Origin: Leifsonia shinshuensis
GTDB taxonomy: Bacteria; Actinomycetota; Actinomycetes; Actinomycetales; Microbacteriaceae
Length of the DNA stretch: 64,000 nt
Direction: 5' to 3'
Assembly (NCBI RefSeq): GCF_022606355.1
Contig: NZ_JAHHZQ010000003.1
Span: 372,001-436,000 of the forward strand
Shown here: piece after piece, positions 8,580 to 17,343 of the stretch
How positions within the stretch are numbered: the first letter of the stretch is position 1
Layout of the letters: each line of letters starts with the position of its first letter
The notes under the pieces: model-generated
The model's database searches: none
Seen by the model: only the letters and a program-made list of their open reading frames with translations
Told to the model about the DNA's origin: nothing
Made by a program: the position numbers and the translations under genes

Positions 8580-9539
8580 ATGGCCACACCGACAACGCTG
8601 GACTCCGTCCGCCGCGCGCGCCGCGGCGTCGCCGTCGCGGGTCCGGGACGCCCCGGAGCCCGCAGGCCCGGGCGCCCGAACTCGGCCGTCCTGACCCTCG
8701 TGCTGTTCGCGACGCCCGCGATCCTGCTGCTCCTGCTGCTCAACCTCTACCCCCTGCTCTACGCCGGCCAGCAATCGCTGCGCAACGGCGACCTGGTCGA
8801 CGCCGGCACGTTCGTCGGCCTGCAGAACTACGCGACCGTGCTGACCTCGCCGCAGTTCTGGCACGCCGCCTGGTTCACGGTCGTCTTCACCGTGGTCGGC
8901 GTGTTCGGGAGCTGGGCGATCGGCCTCGGGCTGGCGCTCCTCCTCCGCACCCGGGTGCCGGCGAACGGCCTCCTGAAGGTGCTGCTGCTCCTGCCGTGGG
9001 TCGTGCCGATCGTGGTGTCGTCCACCGCGTGGAACTGGCTGGTCGCGACCCCGCAGAGCCCGCTCCCGGTGCTGGCCAAGGCACTGGGCTTCGGCGACGT
9101 GCTCTTCCTCGCCGACCCGCTGCTCGCCCAGGTGACGGTCTGCCTCTTCAAGGTCTGGGTCAGCTTCCCGTTCATGATGATGATGATGTCCTCGGCGCTC
9201 GCGTCGGTCGACGCGAACGTCTACGAGGCGTCGCGGGTGGACGGCGCCTCCGGCTGGAAGACCTTCCGGTTCATCACGCTCCCGATGATCTCGCGGTCGA
9301 CCTACATCAGCTGGATCCTGATGACGATCTTCTGCGTCAACGACTTCCCGACGATCTTCCTGCTCACGGGAGGAGGCCCCGTCGACTCGACACAGACACT
9401 CGTCGTCCTCGCCTACACGACGGTGTTCCAGAACTTCCAGACCGGTCCAGGCGTGGCCATCGCCTTCCTGATGACGATCGTGCTCGTCATCGTGAGCGTC
9501 ACCCTCTACCGGCAGATCCGAAAGGCGGCCATCGAATGA
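8580..9539 (+). CDS. ABC sugar transporter permease (MalF/UgpA type)
   Basis: 319-residue inner-membrane permease. After a basic, Pro-rich N-terminus come six helices starting at LVLFATPAILLLLLLNLYPLL. The conserved coupling loop that docks the ATPase is EASRVDGASGWKTFRFITLPMI. It begins 2 bp after the binding-protein stop and its own stop overlaps the next permease start (ATGA). Like the two other sugar importers in the window it lacks a linked ATPase gene, so a shared MsiK-type ATPase encoded elsewhere is likely. Confidence 0.93.
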   Translation: MATPTTLDSVRRARRGVAVAGPGRPGARRPGRPNSAVLTLVLFATPAILLLLLLNLYPLLYAGQQSLRNGDLVDAGTFVGLQNYATVLTSPQFWHAAWFTVVFTVVGVFGSWAIGLGLALLLRTRVPANGLLKVLLLLPWVVPIVVSSTAWNWLVATPQSPLPVLAKALGFGDVLFLADPLLAQVTVCLFKVWVSFPFMMMMMSSALASVDANVYEASRVDGASGWKTFRFITLPMISRSTYISWILMTIFCVNDFPTIFLLTGGGPVDSTQTLVVLAYTTVFQNFQTGPGVAIAFLMTIVLVIVSVTLYRQIRKAAIE

Positions 9540-10396
9540 CGACTCTCGCCCGGCAGACCACACCGACGGTGGCGCGGCGACCGCGCCAGACGGACGACCG
9601 CGGCCGCTGGTGGCGCTTCTCGCTGCTCGCCGTGATCACGGCCATCGTTCTCGTCCCGCTCGCGGCTGTCGTACTGCTCTCGCTGCAACCGGCTCTCGGC
9701 AGCGCCCAGACCGGCGCGACGATCGAGAACTACCTCACCGTGATCGCCTCCACCGACCTCGGCGTCTGGGTGACGAACAGCCTGATCGTCACTCTCGCGA
9801 CCGTCGTGGTCTCCGTCCTGATCGCCGCACCGGCGGGCTACGTGCTGTCCCGGGGTCGCGGGAGGCTGGTGGGCGGCTTCTCGCTGACGCTGTTCGTGAT
9901 CCAGTCGCTGCCGGTGATCACCGCGATCATCCCGCTGTTCATCCTGTTCGCCGGGCTCGGTCTGGTCGACTCCCTCGGCGGCATCGTGATCCTCTATGTC
10001 GGCGGAAGCATGTCCGTGGCCATCTGGATGATGGCGGCGTACTTCGACTCGATCCCGATCAGCCTCGAGGAGGCCGCCTGGATGGACGGCTGCTCGGTAT
10101 TCGGCAGCTTCTGGCGGGTGGTGCTGCGCAACTCGCTCCCCGGAGTGCTGTCGACCGCGATCTTCGCGTTCCTCCTGGCGTGGAACGACTACCTGGTCGC
10201 CGTCATCTTCCTGCGATCCGACCAGAACTACACGCTCCCGATCGGGCTGCAGACGTTCTTCCAGCAGAACCAGACCGACTGGGGTCCGGTGATGAGCGTC
10301 GCGGTCGTCATGATGATCCCGCCGATCGTCGTGTTCGCGGTGCTCAACCGCTACTTCAGCGTCGGCGGCATCGGAGGCTCGCTGGCGGGGCGGTGA
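9536..10396 (+). CDS. ABC sugar transporter permease (MalG/UgpE type)
   Basis: 286-residue second permease of the importer, with six helices from ITAIVLVPLAAVVLLSL. The ATPase coupling motif EEAAWMDGCSVFGSFWRVVLR is present and the C-terminus is short. The ATG overlaps the preceding stop. It is the last gene of the rightward operon; a strong 14-bp hairpin follows and separates it from the convergent GH127 operon. Confidence 0.93.
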   Translation: MTTLARQTTPTVARRPRQTDDRGRWWRFSLLAVITAIVLVPLAAVVLLSLQPALGSAQTGATIENYLTVIASTDLGVWVTNSLIVTLATVVVSVLIAAPAGYVLSRGRGRLVGGFSLTLFVIQSLPVITAIIPLFILFAGLGLVDSLGGIVILYVGGSMSVAIWMMAAYFDSIPISLEEAAWMDGCSVFGSFWRVVLRNSLPGVLSTAIFAFLLAWNDYLVAVIFLRSDQNYTLPIGLQTFFQQNQTDWGPVMSVAVVMMIPPIVVFAVLNRYFSVGGIGGSLAGR

Positions 10397-10423
10397 GCGG
10401 CCCGCTCCGATCCCTGCGGATGG

Positions 10424-10465
10424 GGCCCGGCTGCCGGCACCGATGACGTCGGCCGGCAGCCGGGC
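10424..10465. terminator. Bidirectional terminator hairpin
   Basis: Perfect 14-bp stem GCCCGGCTGCCGGC/GCCGGCAGCCGGGC with a 14-nt loop. It lies between the convergent permease (stop at 10396) and GH127 (stop at 10472) genes. There is no T-tract, as is usual in GC-rich actinobacteria. Confidence 0.75.
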
Positions 10466-10471
10466 GGTCTC

Positions 10472-12430
10472 TCAGGCGCGCGGTAGCCAGACGCGCATCA
10501 GGCTCGGCCCGCGGTTCGCCCACGCGAAGTACGGATGCAGCTCCGCCTCGAACCGGGTGGTCGAGGCGTGCCCGGGCTGGTCCGCGTGCCCGGGCTCCGC
10601 CGCCGCATACGGCCACTGCGTCCCGGCGTCATCGGGCGCGCCGCCGGTCACCATCGTCGCGATCGCGCCGTCGGCCGTCGACCGCAGCCGCGCCGCGGGG
10701 TCGATGCGCAGCTCTTCGAAGACGGCCTCGGGCGGGAGGTCCACCGACTCCAGGCAGAGCACGAACGGACCGCGCTCGATCGCGACGGTTCCGCGCACGG
10801 CGTCGATGCGGGGCGAGGGGAGGACCAGCCGGGGCCGCAGATCGAGGGTCAGCGCGACCACGTCGCCGGCGGCGAACTCCCGGTCGACCGTCAGGTAGGC
10901 ACCGTCGACGGGCACCTCCTCCCCGTTGACGGAGGCCGTCGCCGAGCCGCGCGCCCACTCCGGGATGCGCAGCTGGAGCCGGAAGCGCCCGGCCTCCCGC
11001 ACGGTGAGCTCGGCCCCGCCCTCGAACGGGTAGCCCGTGCGCAGGCTGAAGGCGACCGGAGTCCCGTCGGCGGTGCGCGTGTCGACGTCGAGGTCGGCGT
11101 ACTGATGCACCTGCACGGACGCGTCGCCCACCGTCACGAAGTACCCCGCCAGGCTCGCCAGCGTGCGCGCGACGTTGGTCGGGCAGCACGAGACCTCGAA
11201 CCAGGGAGCACGCAGGCTCGCCTCGGCACGCTCGCTCAGCTCGTCGTCGGAGGGTTCGCTGCCGTGCTCGCGCTGGTGCAGCGTGTTGGCGTAGTAGAAG
11301 GCCCGCCCGTCCTCCCGCGGCGAGACCGCGAACGCGTTGAACAGCGTGCGCTCGATGAGGTCGGCGTACCGTGCCTCGCCGGTCTGCAGCAGCAGCCGCC
11401 ACCCGAGCATCACGGACGCGATGCTCGCGCAGGTCTCCGAGTAGGCGCGGTCGGGCGGCAGCTCGAAGTCGGAGCCGAACTCCTCGTTCTGGTGGTGCGA
11501 CCCCATGCCGCCGGTGATGTAGGTGCGCCGGGCGACGGTGTTCGCCCACTGGGTCTTCACCGCCTCGAGCAGCTCGTCGTCGCCGGTCTCGACAGCGACG
11601 TCCGCCGCTCCGGCCGCGAGGTAGAGCGCCCGCACGGCGTGGCCGCGGAGCACCTCGGCATCGCGCACCGGCACATCGTCGAGGAAGTACTCCGAGCCCT
11701 GGAAGAGCGTCGTCGCCAGCTGCCGCCGGCCGCGCCGTTCCACGAAGATGCGCGCAAGCTCCAGATACCGCGGTTCCCCCGTCGCCCGCGAGAACTCGGC
11801 GAGCGCGACCTCGATCTCGGGATGGCCGCACACCGCATCCCGGCCCGCCGGCCCGAACTCCGACCAGACGTGGTCGGCCAGGGCGCGGGCGACCTCCACG
11901 AGACGGTCGTCGTGCCCGGTGCGCAGCCGTGCGGTGGCCGCCTGGAGGAGGTGGCCGAACGAGTACAGCTCGTGTCCCCACTCCAGGTCGCTGTAGCGGG
12001 GGCGCTGGCCCGGCCGGCCGAAGCTCGTGTGCAGGTAGCCGTCCGGCTCCTGGGCGGCGGCCACGCGCTCGGCGAGCGCGTCGTAGCGGGCCGCGAGGTC
12101 GTCCGAGTGCTCGCGTCCGAGCTCCCAGGCCATGGCCTCGAGCAGCTTGTAGACCTCCGAGTCGACGAACTCGATGCCGTGGTGCCGTTGCGCGACGGTT
12201 CCGGCCGCGGCGGCGTCGAAGTTGGCGATCCAGCCGATGCGCTCCATCCACGTCTGGCAGTGCGCGATGGTCGTGCGCGCGTTGAGCTCCTGCCGTTCAC
12301 CCCAGAAGCCGCCGCGGATGCGCACCTGGTCGAGCGGGAGCGGGCGCAGCACCGAGGTGGAGGGCGCGACGGGGCCGCCGGCGATCGTCGCCGCGGCCGC
12401 CGGACGCGCCGGGTCGGTCGTGCTCGTCAT
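10472..12430 (-). CDS. GH127 beta-L-arabinofuranosidase-like glycoside hydrolase
   Basis: 652 residues, cytosolic (no signal peptide). It belongs to GH127 (formerly DUF1680), whose founding member HypBA1 removes beta-L-arabinofuranose with a Cys nucleophile held by a Zn site of one Glu and three Cys. The sequence has VRIRGGFWGERQELNARTTI near the N-terminus, HHQNEEFG in the acid/base region, SETCAS (Glu and Cys zinc ligands) and FEVSCCPTNVARTLASL (the Cys-Cys pair holding the nucleophile). The ATG overlaps the stop of the upstream glycosidase gene. It is last in an importer operon, so it probably cleaves imported arabinosides. Confidence 0.92.
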   Translation of the reverse strand: MTSTTDPARPAAAATIAGGPVAPSTSVLRPLPLDQVRIRGGFWGERQELNARTTIAHCQTWMERIGWIANFDAAAAGTVAQRHHGIEFVDSEVYKLLEAMAWELGREHSDDLAARYDALAERVAAAQEPDGYLHTSFGRPGQRPRYSDLEWGHELYSFGHLLQAATARLRTGHDDRLVEVARALADHVWSEFGPAGRDAVCGHPEIEVALAEFSRATGEPRYLELARIFVERRGRRQLATTLFQGSEYFLDDVPVRDAEVLRGHAVRALYLAAGAADVAVETGDDELLEAVKTQWANTVARRTYITGGMGSHHQNEEFGSDFELPPDRAYSETCASIASVMLGWRLLLQTGEARYADLIERTLFNAFAVSPREDGRAFYYANTLHQREHGSEPSDDELSERAEASLRAPWFEVSCCPTNVARTLASLAGYFVTVGDASVQVHQYADLDVDTRTADGTPVAFSLRTGYPFEGGAELTVREAGRFRLQLRIPEWARGSATASVNGEEVPVDGAYLTVDREFAAGDVVALTLDLRPRLVLPSPRIDAVRGTVAIERGPFVLCLESVDLPPEAVFEELRIDPAARLRSTADGAIATMVTGGAPDDAGTQWPYAAAEPGHADQPGHASTTRFEAELHPYFAWANRGPSLMRVWLPRA

Positions 12431-14181
12431 GCGGGTATGTCTTCCTTCTCGCTGCCGGCGCCGGCGGAGCCCGCGCGCTCGGCGGCGTCGTGCCGGAGAG
12501 CCAGGTACACGCTCGCCGTCCAGGTGTAGGCGCGATCGCGCAATCCCCGCCCGGTGACCGCGTCGAAGTTCTCGGCGAACCCGGAGGCCTCGCACGCGCG
12601 GCGGAAGCCGTCGGCCACCCGGTCGGCGAGCGACGCCTGACCTGCGCGACGCAGCCCGTCCTCGATGAGCGCGGTGGAGGGCGCCCAGATCGGGCCGCGC
12701 CAGTAGCCGTCGCTCTCGTAGAGCGGTGAGGCGACCGGCTCCGTGGCCGGTCCCCAGTCGGTGAGGTGCTCCTCGATGGTCACCGCGAGCCGGTCCGCGA
12801 TTCCCGGTGGCAGGTCGGCGCCCAGCACGATGGGCAGGCAGTTCAGGAGGCTCGATGCGGCGCTGGACGCGCGCGACTCCACCGCGCGCGCGATGAAGGC
12901 GTCGCCCGTCCAGAGTTCGTCGAACAGCGCGCGGGCGAGCTCGCCGCGTGCGCGCCCCCACTCGCGCGGCGACTCGCCGACGCGGTTCGCCAATGAGGAG
13001 AGCTCGTCGAGCTGCAGGAGCAGGAACGCCGCGAGATCGGGCGATTCGATCACGCGCGACGCGTCGAAGGTCGTGGAGTTGTCCCAACCGCTGTCGTTGC
13101 CGTGCTGGTAGTAGGGCAGAGCGTGTCCCGGCGCGCGGCGGAAGTCGAGCCAGAACCGCGTCCAGGAGGCCAGGGCCCCGTACACCGCCGCGAGCTCGCT
13201 CGCGCTGAGTGGACGTGCAGCGCGGGCCTCGATCCTCCGGAACGCCCAGCCGTGGATGGGCGGCTTGACGAAGTTGTAGAGGATCTCCGAGTGCGTGAGC
13301 GAGTCCGGCAGTGCGCCGCCGGCCTCCTGATGGTCGAACGGCAGGAGGAACTGGTCGAGAGCTGCGTCGACATCGGCCGGGGCCAGGGCGATGGCGTTGA
13401 AGCAGTGGTCCCAGCTCCACACCTTGTCCATCCAGTGCTTCGACATGAGGATCGCCTCGCGGCCGAGGAACCCGGCCGGCCGAACCGTCGCCGACCAGAG
13501 CACGTAGGCGGCCTTGACCGCGGCATCGCTGCCGCCGCTTCTGCTGGCGTCGGGCACGAGCGCCGCGGCGTAGGCGCCGAACGCGTCGGCCGCACGGCGG
13601 GCCACCTCGTCGAACGACGCATCGGACCGGTACGCCGGGCGTCCGGTCTCGAACTCCTCGACGGCGACCTCCCACGGCTCGTCCGCCGCGAGCACGACGG
13701 CGCGCTCGGCGTCGCCCAGCACGCCGTCGCCCACGACCTCGGCGTGCCCGCGCAGCACCGTGAACCGGTAGCGCCGCCCCGTCTCGTAGCTCGTGAGCAC
13801 GATTCCGCCGTCGAGCGGATCGGTGAAGAGGAAGCTCCCGGTGAAGGGAGTGAGTCGCGCACCCGTCGCGTACCGCATCCCCAGGCCGTCGCCCGAGAAC
13901 CGGATCGCGGACGTGCCGTCGAAGGCGGCGCGCACGGTGCCGTCGCCGGCGATCCAGGTCAGGACGGCGGGCGTCGCCTCGACGCGGGCGGCGACAGCGC
14001 CGCCTGCACGCTCGGGGCTCAGGCGCAGCACGGGATGCATCCCGGTCTGGTGGGAGACGAGGTGCAGGTCGTCGGCGCGCTCGTGCAGGCCGATCACGCG
14101 GGAGAGGTCGAACCAGGCGCCGCGATGCGAGAACGGGATCTCGTCGATGTCGAACGAGAACCCGGAGGGAATCGTCGTCAT
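12427..14181 (-). CDS. MGH1/GH63-like (alpha/alpha)6-barrel glycosidase
   Basis: 584-residue cytosolic glycosidase. Residues about 1-170 form a beta-sandwich-like N-domain (IPFSHRGAWFDLSRVIGLHERADDLHL), followed by an (alpha/alpha)6 barrel with MDKVWSWDHCFNAIAL and DGYWRGPIWAPSTALIEDGL. These are the conserved barrel segments of GH63/GH37 and the mannosylglycerate-hydrolase-like (MGH1) family; the Asp in SWDHC is the likely general acid. The true substrate is unclear. It sits between the second permease (stop 1 bp from its start) and GH127, so both enzymes probably act on the same imported oligosaccharide. Confidence 0.8.
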   Translation of the reverse strand: MTTIPSGFSFDIDEIPFSHRGAWFDLSRVIGLHERADDLHLVSHQTGMHPVLRLSPERAGGAVAARVEATPAVLTWIAGDGTVRAAFDGTSAIRFSGDGLGMRYATGARLTPFTGSFLFTDPLDGGIVLTSYETGRRYRFTVLRGHAEVVGDGVLGDAERAVVLAADEPWEVAVEEFETGRPAYRSDASFDEVARRAADAFGAYAAALVPDASRSGGSDAAVKAAYVLWSATVRPAGFLGREAILMSKHWMDKVWSWDHCFNAIALAPADVDAALDQFLLPFDHQEAGGALPDSLTHSEILYNFVKPPIHGWAFRRIEARAARPLSASELAAVYGALASWTRFWLDFRRAPGHALPYYQHGNDSGWDNSTTFDASRVIESPDLAAFLLLQLDELSSLANRVGESPREWGRARGELARALFDELWTGDAFIARAVESRASSAASSLLNCLPIVLGADLPPGIADRLAVTIEEHLTDWGPATEPVASPLYESDGYWRGPIWAPSTALIEDGLRRAGQASLADRVADGFRRACEASGFAENFDAVTGRGLRDRAYTWTASVYLALRHDAAERAGSAGAGSEKEDIPA

Positions 14182-14182
14182 G

Positions 14183-15001
14183 TCAGTCCTTCACCGCCCC
14201 TGCGGTCACGCCGGCGGCGACGTACTTCTGCGCCAGGACCAGCAGCACCGCGGTCGGGATCGACGCGACGACCGCGGTCGCCATGATCGCGTTCCACTCC
14301 TGGTTGTTGTTGCCGATGTATTTGTAGATGCCGAGGGTGATCGTCTGGAGGCTGCCGCCGGCGTTCAGCGTCGACGAGAAGATGAAGTCCGACCACGCCC
14401 AGAGGAACGCGAACAGCGACACCGTGACGATCGAGTTGCGGCTCACCGGCAGCACGATCGAGCGGAAGGTGCGCCACGATCCCGCGCCGTCGATCTTCGC
14501 GGCGCTCATGAGCTCGTCGGGGATGCCCGACATGAACGCCGTGAAGATGAGCACGCCGAACGGCACGGCGATCGTCGAGTCCGCGATGATCAGACCGGGG
14601 ATCGTGTTCAGGATGCCCAGGTTGATGTAGATCGCGTAGAACCCCATCGCCATGATGATCCCGGGGATCATCTGTGCGATGAGCAGCACGAAGTTGAGCA
14701 CGCCGCGACCGCGCGGGCGCAGCTTGGCCAGCGAGTACGCCGCCGGCGCCGACAGCGCCACCGTGAGCACGACGGTGCCGAGCCCCACGATCAGGCTGGT
14801 GACGAGGTACGGGATCTGCTGGCTGATGACGGCCTGGTAGCCCTCGAACGTCGGGTGGATCGGGAACCAGTCCGGCGGGTTCTTGCGCATCTGCGATGTC
14901 GGCGTGAGCGAGACGTTCACCATCCAGTAGACCGGGAAGAGCATCACCGCCGTCAGCACGACGCCGAGAGCCGTCTTCCACCACGGTCGCTTGCCGTTCA
15001 T
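14183..15001 (-). CDS. ABC sugar transporter permease (MalG type)
   Basis: 272-residue permease with six membrane helices (ALGVVLTAVMLFPVYWMVNVSL onward). The ATPase coupling loop is MSAAKIDGAGSWRTFRSIVLPV and the C-terminal LVLAQKYVAAGVTAGAVKD is typical of MalG-like proteins. The ATG at 14999-15001 overlaps the stop of the MalF-type gene. It is the third gene of the leftward importer-glycosidase operon. Confidence 0.94.
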   Translation of the reverse strand: MNGKRPWWKTALGVVLTAVMLFPVYWMVNVSLTPTSQMRKNPPDWFPIHPTFEGYQAVISQQIPYLVTSLIVGLGTVVLTVALSAPAAYSLAKLRPRGRGVLNFVLLIAQMIPGIIMAMGFYAIYINLGILNTIPGLIIADSTIAVPFGVLIFTAFMSGIPDELMSAAKIDGAGSWRTFRSIVLPVSRNSIVTVSLFAFLWAWSDFIFSSTLNAGGSLQTITLGIYKYIGNNNQEWNAIMATAVVASIPTAVLLVLAQKYVAAGVTAGAVKD

Positions 15002-15978
15002 GCGTTGTCCTGCTTCCGCTGCACCTGGATGTAGATGAGACCGAAGACCAGCGCGAGGACGATCAGCAGATTGCCGACCGCCGCCGCGGGGCTGAGGTCG
15101 GGGAGGGTCGAGCCGAAGCCCAGCTGATACGACCAGATCGAGAAGGTGGTCGACGAGTCGCCCGGGCCGCCGCGGGTCATGATCCAGATGATGTCGAACA
15201 CCTTCAGCGTGTAGACGAGCCCCAGCAGGATCGTGATCGCCGACACCGGGCGCAGCAGCGGGAAGGTGATCCGCCAGAACTTCTGCCAGGCGTTGGCGCC
15301 GTCGAGGGAGGCCGCCTCGTACAGGTCGACCGAGATGTTCTGCAACCCGGAGTAGAGGATGACCAGGTTGAACGGGATGCCGATCCAGATGTTCGCGATG
15401 ATCACGCTGACCAGCGCCCACGTCGGCGAGGTGAGCCAGTTGACCGGCGGGATGCCGAACGTGTGGAGGACGGAGTTGATGACGCCGGAGTCGCTGTTCA
15501 TCATCCACGACCACGTCGACGCCGAGACGATCAGCGGCAGCAGCCACGGCACGAGGAACAGTGCGCGCAAGGTGCCGGAGAGTCGGAAGTTCTGATGGAA
15601 GAAGACCGCCAGGAGCAGCCCGAACGTGAACTGGAAGACGATCGAGACCACGGTGAAGAGCGCCGTGTGCACGAACGCGGGCACGAACGTCGGGTCCTGG
15701 AAGACCTTGACGTAGTTGTCGAAGCCCACGAACGGAGCGCCGCCCTGGACGAACGAGCGGACGGTGTAGTCCTTCACGCTCAGCTCGACGTTGCGGTAGA
15801 GCGGATACGCGTAGAAGACGACCAGATAGATCACGACCGGGGCGAGGAACGCCCACGCCGCCCACTGGGTGGAGCGCGGCCTCCTGAGCCGTCCGGTGCG
15901 GACCGGTGAGGCGTCTCGCGACGCCCCACCGGTCCGGCTCGGCCCAGACCGCGGAGCCGCTGTCTGCGTTGTTGTCAT
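14998..15978 (-). CDS. ABC sugar transporter permease (MalF type)
   Basis: 326-residue permease. The N-terminal ~35 residues are basic and disordered, then come six helices (AAWAFLAPVVIYLVVFYAYPLY onward). The coupling loop is YEAASLDGANAWQKFWRITFPLL. It is the second gene of the operon, 39 bp after the binding-protein stop, and its stop overlaps the next permease start. Confidence 0.94.
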   Translation of the reverse strand: MTTTQTAAPRSGPSRTGGASRDASPVRTGRLRRPRSTQWAAWAFLAPVVIYLVVFYAYPLYRNVELSVKDYTVRSFVQGGAPFVGFDNYVKVFQDPTFVPAFVHTALFTVVSIVFQFTFGLLLAVFFHQNFRLSGTLRALFLVPWLLPLIVSASTWSWMMNSDSGVINSVLHTFGIPPVNWLTSPTWALVSVIIANIWIGIPFNLVILYSGLQNISVDLYEAASLDGANAWQKFWRITFPLLRPVSAITILLGLVYTLKVFDIIWIMTRGGPGDSSTTFSIWSYQLGFGSTLPDLSPAAAVGNLLIVLALVFGLIYIQVQRKQDNA

Positions 15979-16017
15979 CGGTTTTACCTTTGTCGCTGGT
16001 GGTGCGGGTGGTGCCGA

Positions 16018-17268
16018 CTACTTGGTGGCTGCAGCCGCGGCCGTCTGCGCGGCCTTGAGCGCGTCGGCCGGCGACTGCGAGCCGCTCAAGGCGTTCTGCA
16101 CGGCTCCCCAGAGCTCCTTCGAGATCTTCGGGTAGTTCGTGCCGAGGTTGTCGCTGGTGCGGCCCTTCGCCGCGGCGACGGCGTCGACCCAGGGCTTGAG
16201 CTCCGGGTTCGCCTGAACCTGCTGCTGCTGCGCGGCCTCGGTGGGGGCGATGTAGGAGAGCGTGGTGTCGGTCTTGACGAAGGCGTCGGTGCTGGTGAGG
16301 CACTCGGCGATCTTCTTCGAGGTGGCATACCGGGCGGTGTCCTTCTGCACCGGGAGGGTCATGAACTCGCCGCCGGTCGGCGCGGGGGCCGAGCCGCCGT
16401 CGATGCCCGGGATGGTGAGGATGCCGTAGTCGATGCCGGCCTTCTTCACGTTTCCGAGCTGCCAGGTGCCGTTCTCGCCGAAGGCGAAGTCGCCGGTCGC
16501 GAACTCCTGCCACGAGGTGGTCTGGGTGTTGTTGATCACCGAGTTGGGCGCGTAGCCCTTCTTCACCCAGTCGGTCCAGAGGCTGAGCGCCTGCTGGGCC
16601 TTGGAGGAGTCGAGGTGCTTGAGGTCGGCGCCGGACCCCCAGAACCAGGGGAGGAACTGGAAGCTGCCCTCTTCGGTGCCGATGGCCGAGAAGGTGATGC
16701 CCTTCTTGCCGGCCGCGGTCACCTTGGCGAGCGCGTCGGTGAGGCTGCTCCAGTCCTTGACCGTGGCGATGTCCACGCCGGCTGCGCTGAGCACAGCCTT
16801 GTTGTAGTACAGCGCCAGCGTGTTCGCGCCGATGGGTACGCCGTAGGTTTTCCCGTCCAGCTGGCCCGCCGCCAGGATGTTCTTCTGGATATCGGAGGTC
16901 GAGAGCTTGTTCTCGGCCGTGCTGGTCAGGATGCCGGCATCGGCCAGGGTCGACACCACGGGGTTGTCGACGAGCAGCAGGTCGGGCGACGTGCCCTGCT
17001 GGCCGGCGAGGAGGGCCTTGCTGGTCAGGTCGCTGGTGTCGTACCCGGTGCGCTTGATGGTGACTCCGGCCTTGGTGCCGCACTCCTCGACCAGCTTGGT
17101 CCAGTCGGCGGTGGCGTCGAACTGGGGGTACGGGTCCCAGAACGTGTAGGTGCCTCCGGCACTGCTGCTCGAGCCGGAGCCCGAGCCGGAGCAGGCGGTG
17201 ACGCCGCCGATGACGGCGGCGGCGAGCACGGCGGCCCCGATGAGGCGCGTGCGCTTGTGTGCGATCAC
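16018..17268 (-). CDS. ABC sugar-binding lipoprotein
   Basis: 416 residues. Signal peptide with lipobox VTAC (Cys26), a Gly/Ser linker, then a family-1 solute-binding fold (YTFWDPYPQFDATADWTKLVE, VPIGANTLALYYNKAVLSAAG, FGENGTWQLGNVKKAG). The GTG at 17266-17268 is preceded by AAGGAGG. It is the first gene of the operon importer - glycosidase - GH127, 75 bp downstream of a LacI gene on the same strand. The likely ligand is an arabinose-containing oligosaccharide (inferred from GH127). Confidence 0.93.
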   Translation of the reverse strand: MIAHKRTRLIGAAVLAAAVIGGVTACSGSGSGSSSSAGGTYTFWDPYPQFDATADWTKLVEECGTKAGVTIKRTGYDTSDLTSKALLAGQQGTSPDLLLVDNPVVSTLADAGILTSTAENKLSTSDIQKNILAAGQLDGKTYGVPIGANTLALYYNKAVLSAAGVDIATVKDWSSLTDALAKVTAAGKKGITFSAIGTEEGSFQFLPWFWGSGADLKHLDSSKAQQALSLWTDWVKKGYAPNSVINNTQTTSWQEFATGDFAFGENGTWQLGNVKKAGIDYGILTIPGIDGGSAPAPTGGEFMTLPVQKDTARYATSKKIAECLTSTDAFVKTDTTLSYIAPTEAAQQQQVQANPELKPWVDAVAAAKGRTSDNLGTNYPKISKELWGAVQNALSGSQSPADALKAAQTAAAAATK

Positions 17269-17343
17269 AGTATTCCTCCTTGAATGTGCTGACTGTGTCT
17301 TCGTGTCCGGGAAGTGCTTCGCTGCGTTCGAGATGGGGGTGGG

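Noticed and set aside
12431-13675. Minus-strand extension upstream of GH127
   Set aside because: It is an out-of-frame shadow of the preceding glycosidase; GH127 starts at the ATGA overlap at 12430.
17269-17343. LacI operator directly before the GH127 importer operon
   Set aside because: Only a weak partial match to the TCGAACCGGTTCGA core is visible here; control may come by readthrough from the LacI gene.
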